A stretch of DNA of 64,000 bases from Dyadobacter sp. MSC1_007 (GCF_023667495.1 NZ_JAMOZL010000007.1:372001-436000); one strand, 5' to 3'. Positions 35,870-44,911 are shown, numbered from the stretch's first letter. Notes: generated by a model not told the origin, from the letters alone. Made by a program: numbers and translations.

Positions 35870-36316
35870 ATGAGTTGGACAAGTGTTTGGATTCACATGG
35901 TATTTGCTACGAAATACAGGACACCATTTCTAAAAGACAGTATCAGAAAGCAGGTTTTTTTGCATATGAAGGCTAATGCGGAGGCAAAGGGCATTCACCT
36001 CGACGTGGTCAATGGATATACTGAGCACGCCCATTGCCTCATTTCCCTGAATCGGGATCAGACCATCAGTAATATTGCTCAGCTCATTAAAGGAGAGTCT
36101 TCCTTTTGGATCAATAAAAAGAAATTAACAACCGGAAATTTCATGTGGCAGGATGACTATTGGGCGGTCAGCGTCAGCGAAAGGCATATTGCCAGGGTCA
36201 GGCAATACATTCTCAACCAGGAGGAGCATCACAAGAAGAAGACTTTCAAAGAAGAATCAGACAAATTCGTAAGGAAATACGGTTGGCCCCCCTTATATCA
36301 ATTACCGTCGACTTAA
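35870..36316 (+). mobile_element. REP-associated tyrosine transposase (Y1/HUH, RAYT)
   Basis: A 148-residue IS200/Y1-type HUH transposase. The metal-binding HUH pair is His53 and His55 (in TEHAHCLIS) and the catalytic tyrosine is Tyr113 (in VRQYILNQEEHH), with a conserved basic start (MVFATKYRTPFL). All catalytic residues are present and the frame is intact. RAYTs move or maintain REP palindromes; a perfect 20-bp palindrome overlaps the gene's own stop codon (36305-36324), and four copies of the same palindrome lie at 4.0 kb. It lacks IS200 ends that I can recognise, so it is a domesticated RAYT rather than a free insertion sequence. Confidence 0.88.
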
Positions 36317-36345
36317 GTCGACGGCTAGGGGCTAGGGGCTAGGGC
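36305..36345. repeat. Perfect REP palindrome plus GCTAGGG tandem at the RAYT 3' end
   Basis: CCGTCGACTTAAGTCGACGG (36305-36324) is a perfect 20-bp palindrome containing the RAYT stop codon. It is followed by about three copies of the heptamer CTAGGGG. The palindrome is the consensus form of the four copies at 3997-4157. Confidence 0.8.
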
Positions 36346-36359
36346 GCTAACCTAGCTGG

Positions 36360-36866
36360 CTAGGGAAAGAGCCGCTTTACAGCCACAAACCGCTTACTAT
36401 AATAAGCCGCATTGAGCAAATCATAGCGGATACCGCCTTTCCACGCTGAATGGATAAATTTCACATAGCCCGGCGCTACTTCCGTGATGATACCCACGTG
36501 GCCGATGCGTTTGCTTTTGGTGCTGTTGCCCTTAAAGAAGATCAGATCACCAGGCTTGGCATTGTCGAGCTCCACTTCCTCACCATGCTGGGCCTGGGCT
36601 GCGCTGGAATGGGGCAATGCGACATTCCATTGGTTGAAGCAGTACCGGACGAATCCCGAACAGTCAAAACCTTTTTTGGAAGAACCGCCCGAGCGGTATG
36701 GGATGTGTAAATGCCTCGTCGCGAACGATACCAGCGACTGGATCGGGCTTATTGTATCTGCTGTGGATTCCTGCGTAGGACGGGCCTGGGCGAAGGTCTC
36801 ATTGGTGAACGTGCAACCGGCAAGAAGTAGGGTAAAGACAACCAGGAAACGAATCAAAAAAAGCAT
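36360..36866 (-). CDS. NlpC/P60-family peptidoglycan hydrolase lipoprotein
   Basis: A 168-residue protein with a lipoprotein signal (LLAGC, Cys18) and an NlpC/P60 domain (about 45-165). The catalytic Cys is in K-G-F-D-C-S-G-F-V and the His in I-G-H-V-G-I-I, and a second His lies in F-I-H-S-A. It should cut gamma-D-Glu-diamino acid bonds in peptidoglycan. It is a single gene next to the RAYT gene, convergent with it. Confidence 0.92.
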   Translation of the reverse strand: MLFLIRFLVVFTLLLAGCTFTNETFAQARPTQESTADTISPIQSLVSFATRHLHIPYRSGGSSKKGFDCSGFVRYCFNQWNVALPHSSAAQAQHGEEVELDNAKPGDLIFFKGNSTKSKRIGHVGIITEVAPGYVKFIHSAWKGGIRYDLLNAAYYSKRFVAVKRLFP

Positions 36867-37074
36867 GAAGGATAAGTGGGTTCAGGGCTTAAAACTGTCA
36901 AACAAGAGATTCTTTTGTTTTTTATTGGATTACCTCAGGTTTGTAAAGCTAACGACTTTTTTGCATTTGTGTTATTTTAATAAATCGTTAAAATTTGCAA
37001 TTTTTTGTAAATCACTGATTTAGCCTAAAAAGGACTACTTTCATTAAAGTAAAGGTTTAAGCCCCCTTTTTGAC

Positions 37075-37082
37075 TACTTTTG
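37075..37082 (+). promoter_or_regulatory. -7 box of purM
   Basis: TACTTTTG matches TAnnTTTG, 39 bp before the ATG at 37122. It lies on top of another in-frame ATG (37080), which argues that 37122 is the real start. Confidence 0.55.
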
Positions 37083-37121
37083 TGGCAGAATCAGGATAGC
37101 TTATTTAATTCAAACGCTCAG

Positions 37122-38291
37122 ATGAAAACTACCGACCGTTATCTCCAGCGCGGTGTATCGGCTTCGAAGGAAGATGTGCATAAGGCCATTGAAAAGATCG
37201 ATAAGGGGCTTTTTCCCAAAGCTTTTTGCAAGATAGTCCCCGACACACTGGCTGGGGACCCCGAATATTGCACCGTTATGCATGCAGATGGGGCCGGTAC
37301 CAAAACTTCTCTGGCCTATCTCTACTGGAAAGAAACGGGCGACATTTCGGTGTGGAAAGGAATTGCGCAGGATGCGATCGTGATGAACACTGATGACCTT
37401 CTTTGCGTAGGCGCGACCGGCCCGATGCTTTATTCGTCGACGATCGATCGTAACAAAAACCGCATTCCGGGGGAAGTGATTGCCGAGGTGATCAACGGGG
37501 CCGAAGAAGTGCTGGAAATGCTTCGGAGCTACGGCGTTGAAATTTATAGCACGGGAGGTGAAACCGCCGACGTGGGTGACCTCGTTCGTACAGTGACCGT
37601 TAACAGCACGGTGATCGCGCGGATGAAGCGTTCGGAAGTGGTCGACAATGCGAATATTCAGGCCGGAGACGTGATCGTCGGGCTGGCGTCGTATGGGCAG
37701 GCCAATTATGAAGACAGTTACAATGGCGGAATGGGCAGTAATGGGCTTACATCCGCCAGACATGATATTTTAGGTAAATATCTTACCAAATACACGGAAA
37801 GTTTCGATCCGGAAGTGAGCGATGAACTGGTGTACAGCGGGAGCAAAAAATTGACCGATCCGGTGGAAGGTACGCCGCTGAATGTTGGCCAGTTGATCCT
37901 CTCACCTACACGCACATACGCACCCGTGGCGAAGGCGCTCCTCGACGAGATGCGGTCGCAGATCCATGGCATGGTACATTGCAGTGGCGGTGCTCAGACA
38001 AAAATTCTACATTTTGTTGATAACCTTCACATTATCAAAGACAACCTGCTCCCGGTGCCGCCACTTTTCAAACTCATTCAGGAAGAAAGCGGAACGAGCT
38101 GGCAGGAAATGTACAAGGTGTTCAACATGGGACATAGGCTGGAAATTTACCTTCCTGAGGCACTTGCCGTGCGGGTGATCGAAATCTCAAAATCGTTTGG
38201 AATTGATGCGCAGATCATCGGGCGGGTGGAAGCATCGCCGGTGAAAAAGCTGACGATCGAAAGCGACCACGGAACGTTTTTTTACGAATAA
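37122..38291 (+). CDS. purM: AIR synthase (phosphoribosylformylglycinamidine cyclo-ligase)
   Basis: A 389-residue PurM-type protein. The nucleotide-binding N-terminal domain includes MHADGAGTKTSLAYLYW, and V-M-N-T-D-D-L-L-C-V-G-A is the conserved AIRS motif; T-G-G-E-T-A-D-V-G-D-L and M-V-H-C-S-G-G-A-Q-T-K-I follow. It catalyses the fifth step of purine synthesis. The protein is longer than the enterobacterial enzyme (about 345 residues), which is the usual form in Bacteroidota. It ends with its own terminator. Confidence 0.92.
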   Translation: MKTTDRYLQRGVSASKEDVHKAIEKIDKGLFPKAFCKIVPDTLAGDPEYCTVMHADGAGTKTSLAYLYWKETGDISVWKGIAQDAIVMNTDDLLCVGATGPMLYSSTIDRNKNRIPGEVIAEVINGAEEVLEMLRSYGVEIYSTGGETADVGDLVRTVTVNSTVIARMKRSEVVDNANIQAGDVIVGLASYGQANYEDSYNGGMGSNGLTSARHDILGKYLTKYTESFDPEVSDELVYSGSKKLTDPVEGTPLNVGQLILSPTRTYAPVAKALLDEMRSQIHGMVHCSGGAQTKILHFVDNLHIIKDNLLPVPPLFKLIQEESGTSWQEMYKVFNMGHRLEIYLPEALAVRVIEISKSFGIDAQIIGRVEASPVKKLTIESDHGTFFYE

Positions 38292-38315
38292 GATATATAG
38301 TGCCTTAAAAGTTTG

Positions 38316-38348
38316 AGCCTTTGGATCTTATGGTCCGAAGGCTTTTTT
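38316..38348 (+). terminator. Terminator of purM
   Basis: AGCCTT-T-GGA pairs with TCC-G-AAGGCT and is followed by TTTTTT, 25 bp after the purM stop. Confidence 0.85.
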
Positions 38349-38445
38349 GTTTCTCTGGAATTTGGTACACGTGTCGGGTATAACAATTGTAGTATCATTT
38401 CAAATGCGAAGTAGAAGTATATTATCTATTTAAACCACGAGAAAT

Positions 38446-40161
38446 ATGAAGCAATTTGTCCATAATAAAATACTGGTGGCGGTTACCCTGGTATTTTTCT
38501 CCCTATCGCCAGTCCTTCGTGTTGCTGCGCAAATTCCGGACGTTACGATCAATCCAACGCCGGTGATTTCCGGGTTGAGCTCTGCGATGCAGCTTGTACA
38601 CGCCGGAGATGGCTCCAACCGCATATTTGTAGCGGAGCGGGCAGGTATCATTAAGGTTTTCGAAGCGAATGCGTTGGGGACGCCTATCGAATTTTTGAAT
38701 ATGAACAGCATTACTCCGACAGTCTCAACCACTGGTGAAGGTGGACTGCTAAGCATTGCATTCCATCCTAATTATGCCACTAACGGCTATTTTTATGCTT
38801 ATTATACCGATCTGGCCGGTGATCTTGTACTGGCCCGGTATACTGCGGACACGCCATCCGGGAATGTAGCGAGTGCCACAACGCGCCTCGAAATTCTGAA
38901 AATCCCGCATCCGGTGAACACCAATCACAATGGAGGCGAACTGCATTTCGGATATGAGGATGGTTACCTGTATTTATCCACCGGGGACGGCGGTTCCTTT
39001 AACGACCCTAATCAAAACGGACAGAATACCAGCACGCTGCTTGGCAAAATACTACGCATCGACGTAAACCCACCATCGGGTTCGGGCCTCAACTATGTGA
39101 TACCAGGCAGTAATCCTTTTGGCAACGAGGTTTATTGCCTGGGCTTGCGGAACCCGTTCCGGTGGAGTTTCGACAGGCAGACCTTTGACATGTGGATAGG
39201 CGACGTTGGTCAGGGCAGCCTGGAAGAGGTCGATCACCGGGACGCTGGCATGACTTCTGGTGCCAATTTTGGATGGAGCTGCTGGGAAGGGACTATTCCA
39301 CCTCCGGGCGTTGATACGACAGGTTGTGGCGATTCCTCGAAATATGTTTTCCCTATTTATACCTATCCCAACAGTGTCGATAGGGGCAGATCGGTGATCG
39401 GTGGAGTAGTTTACCGTGGTGCTAATTTTCCGGTTATGCAGGGATATTACATCGGAATGGACTATTTCTCCGGCGATATTCATAAAATATTATCGGACGG
39501 CTCGGTGAAGGAGTTTGAGACGTCCACCACAACCGGTGTAACGGACATTGGAGAGGATGAAGCGGGTGAAATATATGCCGTAACCGGAAGTGCCATTTAC
39601 AACATTACCGCCCAGGATCCGCTGCCCGTGACTTTGGTTAATTTTTCTGGTGCTCCTGGTAATGAAGGAGTCAGGTTGCTGTGGAAGACGACAATGGAAG
39701 AGAATTTTAAAGCTTTTGATGTCGAATACAGTACCAATGCCAGAACTTTCGAGAACATCGGGACTGTGGCGGGCTTGAATGTTACTGCCGGTCATACCTA
39801 CACTTTTTCACATGCAACAATTGAAAAAGGCAATCTCTATTACCGACTCAAAATGATTGATACTGACGATAGCTTCGAATATTCGCGGGTTATCACAGTG
39901 AGCAGGGGAGACGAAGTGGAAGCTGAAAATTTTGTTAGGCCTTCGCTCATCAGTACCAGCACCATGAACTTGCTGATCGAAGAGCCTTTTCAAATGGTTG
40001 AGGTCGTTAGCGCCAGCGGGCAGGTGGTGTTGAAAGAAGAAATCGGCGGCCGGAGCGGCCCGGTGAGCATTCCGCTTCAAACGACAGCATCGGGCATTTA
40101 CATTGTGCGCATGGCTGGTCACGACCGCATCGTTCAGCAAAAGGTGCTGGTCCTTAAATGA
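38446..40161 (+). CDS. PQQ-type sugar dehydrogenase with T9SS sorting domain
   Basis: A 571-residue secreted protein: signal peptide (cleavage near VAAQ, about 28), glucose/sorbosone dehydrogenase beta-propeller (about 40-390; FVAERAGIIKVFE, NHNGGELHFGYEDGYLYLSTGDGG, GLRNPFRWSFD, DVGQ) and a C-terminal extension. The extension has a fibronectin-like part (LPVTLVNFSGAPGNEGVRLLW) and a terminal type A T9SS sorting signal (about 495-571; GIYIVRM... QQKVLVLK). It oxidises sugars at the cell surface if PQQ is available; PQQ synthesis genes were not seen here. The T9SS tail indicates export across the outer membrane and cell-surface attachment. Confidence 0.93.
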   Translation: MKQFVHNKILVAVTLVFFSLSPVLRVAAQIPDVTINPTPVISGLSSAMQLVHAGDGSNRIFVAERAGIIKVFEANALGTPIEFLNMNSITPTVSTTGEGGLLSIAFHPNYATNGYFYAYYTDLAGDLVLARYTADTPSGNVASATTRLEILKIPHPVNTNHNGGELHFGYEDGYLYLSTGDGGSFNDPNQNGQNTSTLLGKILRIDVNPPSGSGLNYVIPGSNPFGNEVYCLGLRNPFRWSFDRQTFDMWIGDVGQGSLEEVDHRDAGMTSGANFGWSCWEGTIPPPGVDTTGCGDSSKYVFPIYTYPNSVDRGRSVIGGVVYRGANFPVMQGYYIGMDYFSGDIHKILSDGSVKEFETSTTTGVTDIGEDEAGEIYAVTGSAIYNITAQDPLPVTLVNFSGAPGNEGVRLLWKTTMEENFKAFDVEYSTNARTFENIGTVAGLNVTAGHTYTFSHATIEKGNLYYRLKMIDTDDSFEYSRVITVSRGDEVEAENFVRPSLISTSTMNLLIEEPFQMVEVVSASGQVVLKEEIGGRSGPVSIPLQTTASGIYIVRMAGHDRIVQQKVLVLK

Positions 40162-40173
40162 GTTTTCAACCAA

Positions 40174-40209
40174 TGTCCAAACCCGAACGGATTTGTTCGT
40201 TACCGGACA
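40174..40209 (+). promoter_or_regulatory. Paired 16-bp inverted repeats (UAS-like), ABC permease 1
   Basis: Site 2 reads TGTTCG-TTAC-CGGACA (40194-40209), an 11/12-match inverted repeat. Site 1, TGTCCA-AACC-CGAACG (40174-40189), is a weaker copy 20 bp upstream. The same pair, with 20-21 bp spacing, occurs before the two other large ABC permease loci (46273-46309 and 51908-51944). Confidence 0.65.
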
Positions 40210-40245
40210 CCGATATGAGTATACTTTCCTGGATTGGAGTTCATT

Positions 40246-40275
40246 GAGGCCATTTTTAATGGCCTCTTTATTTTG
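40246..40275 (+). terminator. Terminator after the sugar dehydrogenase gene
   Basis: GAGGCCATT pairs with AATGGCCTC followed by TTTATTTT. It lies between the UAS-like repeats and the sigma-54-like element of the following gene; the T run touches that element. Confidence 0.85.
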
Positions 40276-40289
40276 GCAGGCTATTTTAT
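40274..40289 (+). promoter_or_regulatory. Sigma-54-like promoter of ABC permease 1
   Basis: TGGCAGG-CTAT-TTTAT has the -24 element TGGCA but lacks the canonical GC at -12. Compare TGGCAAGGCATTTGCA at 46362 and TGGCAAACTATTTGAT at 51841-51826, in the same position before homologous genes. It lies 45 bp before the ATG. Confidence 0.45.
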
Positions 40290-40334
40290 AAATGCAATTA
40301 TGCTTTCTGTCTCAGCCATTCAATCTATCGAAAT

Positions 40335-42725
40335 ATGCTTGGAAACTACTTGAAGACCGCGCTAAGAAGCGTTCAGAAAAACCGGCTGTACTCTCTGATC
40401 AATCTGACAGGGTTAACACTCGGGCTCGGAGTGACGATCACTCTTTTCTGGATCGTTCGTTTTGAGTATAGCTTTGACCGTTACCATAGCAAAGTGGACC
40501 GCATTTATCGGATCAAATCTATCGATAAGTATGGCGAACCACAGTCGCACGTGCATCAGACTGTCATTAGAAAGCTGAAAGAGGATTATCCGGGTGTTGA
40601 GAAGGCAGCCAATCTGTATGGTATGAATCCGTCCGCAGTGCAGGTAGGGACCGAAATCTTTCATCAAAACAATATCTTTTTCACAGAGCCAGCCATGCTC
40701 GAAATGTTGGACGTTACCTGGCTGGCCGGCAATCCTAAACAATCCCTGTCCGCTCCCGGTAAGGTTGTGATCGACCATACCACGGCCCGGAAGCTCTTCA
40801 AGGGTAATGCGATAGGGAAAACACTGCGGTACAACAACCAGACTGATCTCACCGTGACCGGCGTCATTGCCGATATGCCCGCCAATACCGAATTCCCTAT
40901 GGAAATGGTCATTTCCTGGGAGACAATGAAAAAATTGCAGCCGGATTTTGCCAAGGAGGATAAGCTAGGAGGCGGGGATTCAATGGACCAGGGTTTTGTG
41001 TTACTAAAAGAAGCCGCCTCAGCCGAACCGATCAATGCTGGTCTAAGCAAATTTGCAAAGGGGCGGCAAGAAGAGACAAATATTGTGTCATTCGAGTTGC
41101 AGCCACTTCGCGATATGCATTTTGACACGACAAAAGATCCGTACAATTATTCGATGCCCGAATGGATGCTCTATACGCTTACTAGCATCGGCCTGTTTCT
41201 TATTTTCATTGCGTGTATCAATTTTATTAACCTTGCCACCGTACAATCGATCCAGCGGGGCCGCGAAGTGGCAGTGCGGAAGGTATTGGGTAGCGGCAGG
41301 GGTCAGCTTGTTGCGCAGTTCTTTGGGGAAACGGCTATTCTGGTTTTTATAGCGATTGCGTTGGGTAGCTTGCTTGCAGGGAAACTGGTCACCTATTCAT
41401 CCGAACTTTTGAATACAAAGATTGCTGGTGCAAATGTGTGGGGAGTCGAAACTTTCGTGTTTTTGATGGTCCTTGGAGTGGTGGTGACCTTGCTTGCCGG
41501 CGTTTATCCAGCCCTTATGCTGTCGGGTTTTCAGCCGGTGCGTGCATTGCAAAGCCGTATATTCCTGCCGTCGGCAAGTGGCGTTTCGTTGCGGTCGTCA
41601 CTGGTTGTCATGCAGTTTGTGATCGCCCAAGTGTTGGTGATATGTACTTTGCTGGCTATGAAGCAGATCCGCTATTTTTATGAAAAAGACCTTGGTTTTG
41701 AAAAAAGCGGCATTATCACCGTCGATATGCCGGACCGCAGCCCTGTGCTGCGGGAGCGTTTCTTGCAACAATTGAAACAACATCCCGAAATTCGAGAGGT
41801 GGCTTTTGGGCTTACCACGCCTGCAAGCAAGCGGAACCACTGGTGGGGGAATGTGAAGCATCCCGCGCTGCCAGATGGCGAAGAAGTGTTCCGGATTCAG
41901 CATGTGGATACCAATTACTTCGATTTCTTCCGCGTGCCGCTCGTAGCCGGTCGTGCGTTGACGGCTGGTGACACGACGCACGCCATCAATAAGATCTACA
42001 CGGTCGATGTGGTGGTGAACGAGCAGGCGACGCGTGATATGGGTTACCGGAATCCCGAAAAGGCTATTGGGCAGCAGATCGAATTCTGGGGGATGAAGTC
42101 CAATGTCATCGGTGTCGTCAAAGATTATCACTCGGAGGATCTGAAAAGCAAACTTATCCCGCACGTGTATATGTACGCGGGTTGGAACTTCCAATTGGCA
42201 AGCATCCGGATCGATAATACGCGGAAACAGGAGGCGCTGGCGCACATCGGGCAGCAATGGAAAACTTTATTTCCTAAGCATTATTATCAGCCGAAGTTTC
42301 TGGAAGATGATATCCGGACGTTTTATGACAGTGAACGCAAGCTGTCCAATTTCTTACAGATTTTTGCCGTCATAGGCGTTTTCATCGGCGCACTCGGCCT
42401 TTTCGGGCTGGTATCCTTTGTTGTTACGCAACGCACGAAGGAAATTGGCGTGCGGAAAGTGCTTGGGGCGACCGTTTACAGCATTGTGCAGCTGATATCA
42501 CGGGATTTCTTAAAATTGATGCTTATCGCATTTGTCATAGCCGCACCAGTCGCCTGGTACGCCATGCAACAGTTTTTGAAAGAATATACTTATAAAATCG
42601 ACATTGAGCCCTGGGTATTTGTGTTGGCCGCCTGCATCTCCATTAGCGTCGCGCTGATAACCGTTAGTTTTCAAGGTATTAAGGCAGCACTGCGAAATCC
42701 CGTCAAAAGTCTCCGATCTGAATAA
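40335..42725 (+). CDS. FtsX/MacB-type ABC transporter permease (1)
   Basis: A 796-residue inner-membrane protein made of two MacB periplasmic core plus FtsX units. TM1 is at about 20-42, the first FtsX core at about 280-405 (FIFIACINFINLATVQ with R-E-V-A-V-R-K-V-L-G), a second TM at about 425-445, and the last FtsX core at about 680-785 (GLFGLVSFVVTQRTKEIGVRKVLGA). It ends ...NPVKSLRSE, as do the two other permeases here. No ATPase gene adjoins. Such proteins in Bacteroidota are usually annotated as antimicrobial-peptide or lipoprotein ABC permeases; the substrate is unknown. Upstream repeats and a sigma-54-like element suggest regulated expression. Confidence 0.93.
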   Translation: MLGNYLKTALRSVQKNRLYSLINLTGLTLGLGVTITLFWIVRFEYSFDRYHSKVDRIYRIKSIDKYGEPQSHVHQTVIRKLKEDYPGVEKAANLYGMNPSAVQVGTEIFHQNNIFFTEPAMLEMLDVTWLAGNPKQSLSAPGKVVIDHTTARKLFKGNAIGKTLRYNNQTDLTVTGVIADMPANTEFPMEMVISWETMKKLQPDFAKEDKLGGGDSMDQGFVLLKEAASAEPINAGLSKFAKGRQEETNIVSFELQPLRDMHFDTTKDPYNYSMPEWMLYTLTSIGLFLIFIACINFINLATVQSIQRGREVAVRKVLGSGRGQLVAQFFGETAILVFIAIALGSLLAGKLVTYSSELLNTKIAGANVWGVETFVFLMVLGVVVTLLAGVYPALMLSGFQPVRALQSRIFLPSASGVSLRSSLVVMQFVIAQVLVICTLLAMKQIRYFYEKDLGFEKSGIITVDMPDRSPVLRERFLQQLKQHPEIREVAFGLTTPASKRNHWWGNVKHPALPDGEEVFRIQHVDTNYFDFFRVPLVAGRALTAGDTTHAINKIYTVDVVVNEQATRDMGYRNPEKAIGQQIEFWGMKSNVIGVVKDYHSEDLKSKLIPHVYMYAGWNFQLASIRIDNTRKQEALAHIGQQWKTLFPKHYYQPKFLEDDIRTFYDSERKLSNFLQIFAVIGVFIGALGLFGLVSFVVTQRTKEIGVRKVLGATVYSIVQLISRDFLKLMLIAFVIAAPVAWYAMQQFLKEYTYKIDIEPWVFVLAACISISVALITVSFQGIKAALRNPVKSLRSE

Positions 42726-42757
42726 GGGGCGAATAGTATTATTTTCTGGTCAAAGTA

Positions 42758-42788
42758 AACAGTCCGTAGGCATCACCTGCGGACTGTT
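42758..42788 (+). terminator. Hairpin after ABC permease 1
   Basis: AACAGTCCG-T-AGG-CATCA-CCT-G-CGGACTGTT is a strong stem 33 bp after the stop; the following bases are not a T run, so termination is likely but not certain. Confidence 0.6.
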
Positions 42789-42840
42789 ATCATTATACAA
42801 CCCTAAAACCCAATTTATTGAAATGCAAAATTGAGGATGT

Positions 42841-42886
42841 AAATATATGGATATATTCCTAAATAATGGAATATATCCATATATTT
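42841..42886. repeat. 46-bp near-continuous perfect inverted repeat
   Basis: AAATATATGGATATATTCC (42841-42859) and its exact complement GGAATATATCCATATATTT (42868-42886) flank an 8-bp loop TAAATAAT. It is AT-rich, so not a typical terminator; followed by TTT. It precedes the SGNH gene and could be an operator, cruciform or terminator. Confidence 0.7.
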
Positions 42887-42973
42887 TTTGAGCTGATTCG
42901 AACGTGTGTATTCGTTATTGCATGGAATGATTATTGTTGTTCAGCGTGTATATACTCACGTTTCTTGAACAGA

Positions 42974-43990
42974 ATGACCGAAAATCAGTATGATAGGCCA
43001 GGCAAGGAGCCGGATATGGTGATGTCGCGAAGGCGCTTTTTTCACCATTCTGGGGCGGCGGTATTGTCCACAGCTTTGTTGACATCCTGCGATGGACTTC
43101 TTGACAAAATAATACCTGATAAGAAAGATACCCGTGACAAAACGCTCGCGTTTTTCGGCGACAGTCTCACGATCGGCTCCGGCGGCACCGTCCCGTATGG
43201 AACCTGGGTTGGAAAGGCATTTCCGGAACGACCGGTAGTCAACGACGGCATCAACGGCCAGATAGCATTATCGATCTCGATCCGGCAGGGGGGCACTCCG
43301 GTGACGATATCCGTGGAAGGTGGTAAGTTCGACGGATTAAAGGAGCTCAGAGTGACGAAGCTGAGCAACGAGTTTTTATCAACACCGATCAACAGTGATG
43401 TCTACACCCGTAACGGCACGGTAGCGGGCGTTAAATGTACGATCACGCGCCGCACGGTGCCGGAAGTGGGAGAAATGTACAGCCTTCAACCATTGGTGGA
43501 AAGCATTGCCGAGATACCGGAAGGCTCAGTATTTGAGCTGGATGAACCGGGAGGGCTTCGTACGGCTACACAAATATTGTGGTATGGACGGAACGACATT
43601 GGCCGGGTTACGGCCGAAGAGGACATTTTTTTGGCCATTGCAAATTCAATAGATTACATAAATTCACCCAGAAGGTTTTTGGTGCTGGGAATATTGCTGG
43701 CGACACCCGAGAATAAAGGGACACAGAACTTTAACCAGGTTACGGCCATCAACAATAAACTCGCCGCACGTTATGGCGAGGCATTCGTGCCTATGAGGCC
43801 ACCCACCGAAGCGGAAATGAAAGCGGTAGGCTACACACCCAGCGCGGAGGATCAGCAGGATCTTGAAAATATGAACTTTCCCCGCGGATTAAGGCCGGCC
43901 AATAAGTCTGATGAAATACATATTAATGATCAGGGTTATCAAATCGTAGCCAATAGGGTTATTCAAAAGATCAAGGATTTGAAATACTAG
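42974..43990 (+). CDS. SGNH/GDSL hydrolase with Tat-like lipoprotein signal
   Basis: A 338-residue protein. Near the N-terminus SRRRFFHHSGAAVLSTALLTSC combines a twin-arginine-like motif with a possible lipobox (TSC). The SGNH blocks are visible: Ser in FFGDSLTIGSGG, Asn in WYGRNDIGR, and Asp/His in DEIHINDQGYQ. The catalytic domain is interrupted by a roughly 90-residue beta-rich insertion between the first two blocks. I use the ATG at 42974; an ATG at 43016 (MVMSRRRFF) is also possible, and the one at 42866 lies in the loop of the preceding palindrome. Substrate (acyl or acetyl ester) unknown. Confidence 0.85.
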   Translation: MTENQYDRPGKEPDMVMSRRRFFHHSGAAVLSTALLTSCDGLLDKIIPDKKDTRDKTLAFFGDSLTIGSGGTVPYGTWVGKAFPERPVVNDGINGQIALSISIRQGGTPVTISVEGGKFDGLKELRVTKLSNEFLSTPINSDVYTRNGTVAGVKCTITRRTVPEVGEMYSLQPLVESIAEIPEGSVFELDEPGGLRTATQILWYGRNDIGRVTAEEDIFLAIANSIDYINSPRRFLVLGILLATPENKGTQNFNQVTAINNKLAARYGEAFVPMRPPTEAEMKAVGYTPSAEDQQDLENMNFPRGLRPANKSDEIHINDQGYQIVANRVIQKIKDLKY

Positions 43991-44020
43991 CTGGTAAATG
44001 CAAATAGCATTGCAATATGA

Positions 44021-44051
44021 AAATGCCGGGTCGCCTACACCCGGCATTTTT
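44021..44051 (+). terminator. Terminator of the SGNH gene
   Basis: AAATGCCGGGTcgcctACACCCGGCATTTTT type hairpin (written in parts: AAATGCCGGGT pairs with ACCCGGCATTT) with a T run, 31 bp after the stop. Confidence 0.85.
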
Positions 44052-44195
44052 GTTCTACAGACATTCTATATTGTTTAAATATTATTTTTTTACCAGAATA
44101 AGTTTGAATTAATTAATGATGTAACTTTATTGCTACAAACTTATTCTATTTAGAACAGCTCCTTATTTGGAAAACCACTTTCATCTTTTCAGACT

Positions 44196-44867
44196 ATGAG
44201 AAAATTTACTTTCCTGTCCTTTTTATTGTGCCTGTTTATTTCCGGAGTTGGTTTTGCGCAAAAACAAAAGACACCATTCTATCGTAATGTCGATGTTCAC
44301 GTGATGCCGATCGCATTGGCATTTCCGGATCCTTCTATCAGGATCGGTAGTGAGTACATGACGAATGGCCGTTGGAGTTACGGGTTGAGTCTCGGAGCTG
44401 GGGTGAATGTATTTTCTTTAGATAAATCTTTTCGCAGCGGCGGGAAAAACTATAACATGATAGAAGTGCGCCCGGAAGTCAAATACTACTGGTTCCGGAA
44501 TAATCAAATGGGCTGGTACGGGGCTGTGGAGGGCATGTTTGTACACGTAAACCGTGGCCTTGGCAAGGATTCCCATTTCTTGACCGACTCTACCCAAGTG
44601 CAGTTTGACCGGGCCCGGTTCACTAAAAATAAGTTAGGATTTGCTGGGAAAATAGGGGTTAAGTTCTTACTGCGCAACAAGCTTACCATTGATATGTACA
44701 CGGGTTTGGGACTGGCTCGTAACAATGTCAGATATACAGAAATTCAGAACCCGACCGAGGAAGTTTATGATCCTTTTTTTGAATGGGAGAATTTTTACCC
44801 GGGAAAGAAAACCAAAGCAATCGTTTCATTTGGAGTAAAGTTCGGCTTGTTGGTGTGGGAAGAATAA
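44196..44867 (+). CDS. Predicted outer-membrane beta-barrel protein
   Basis: A 223-residue protein with a signal peptide (cleavage at VGFAQ, residue about 22) and regular amphipathic beta strands to the end (F-G-V-K-F-G-L-L-V). A DUF3575-like layout with a periodic Gly/aromatic pattern suits an 8-10 stranded barrel. It is 45 bp upstream of a lipoprotein gene on the same strand, and the two are probably co-transcribed. No function can be named. Confidence 0.72.
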   Translation: MRKFTFLSFLLCLFISGVGFAQKQKTPFYRNVDVHVMPIALAFPDPSIRIGSEYMTNGRWSYGLSLGAGVNVFSLDKSFRSGGKNYNMIEVRPEVKYYWFRNNQMGWYGAVEGMFVHVNRGLGKDSHFLTDSTQVQFDRARFTKNKLGFAGKIGVKFLLRNKLTIDMYTGLGLARNNVRYTEIQNPTEEVYDPFFEWENFYPGKKTKAIVSFGVKFGLLVWEE

Positions 44868-44911
44868 GGGTTTAGTATTTATTAAATAGGCCTCATTAAT
44901 AATTATCAGCC

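Noticed and set aside
41598..42257. 219-codon open frame opposite ABC permease 1
   Set aside because: Antisense shadow in a coding region with strong codon bias on the other strand.
42866..42973. N-terminal extension of the SGNH hydrolase from the ATG at 42866
   Set aside because: The ATG is in the loop of the perfect palindrome, and the extra 36 residues (with several Cys and Tyr) resemble no signal or family sequence.
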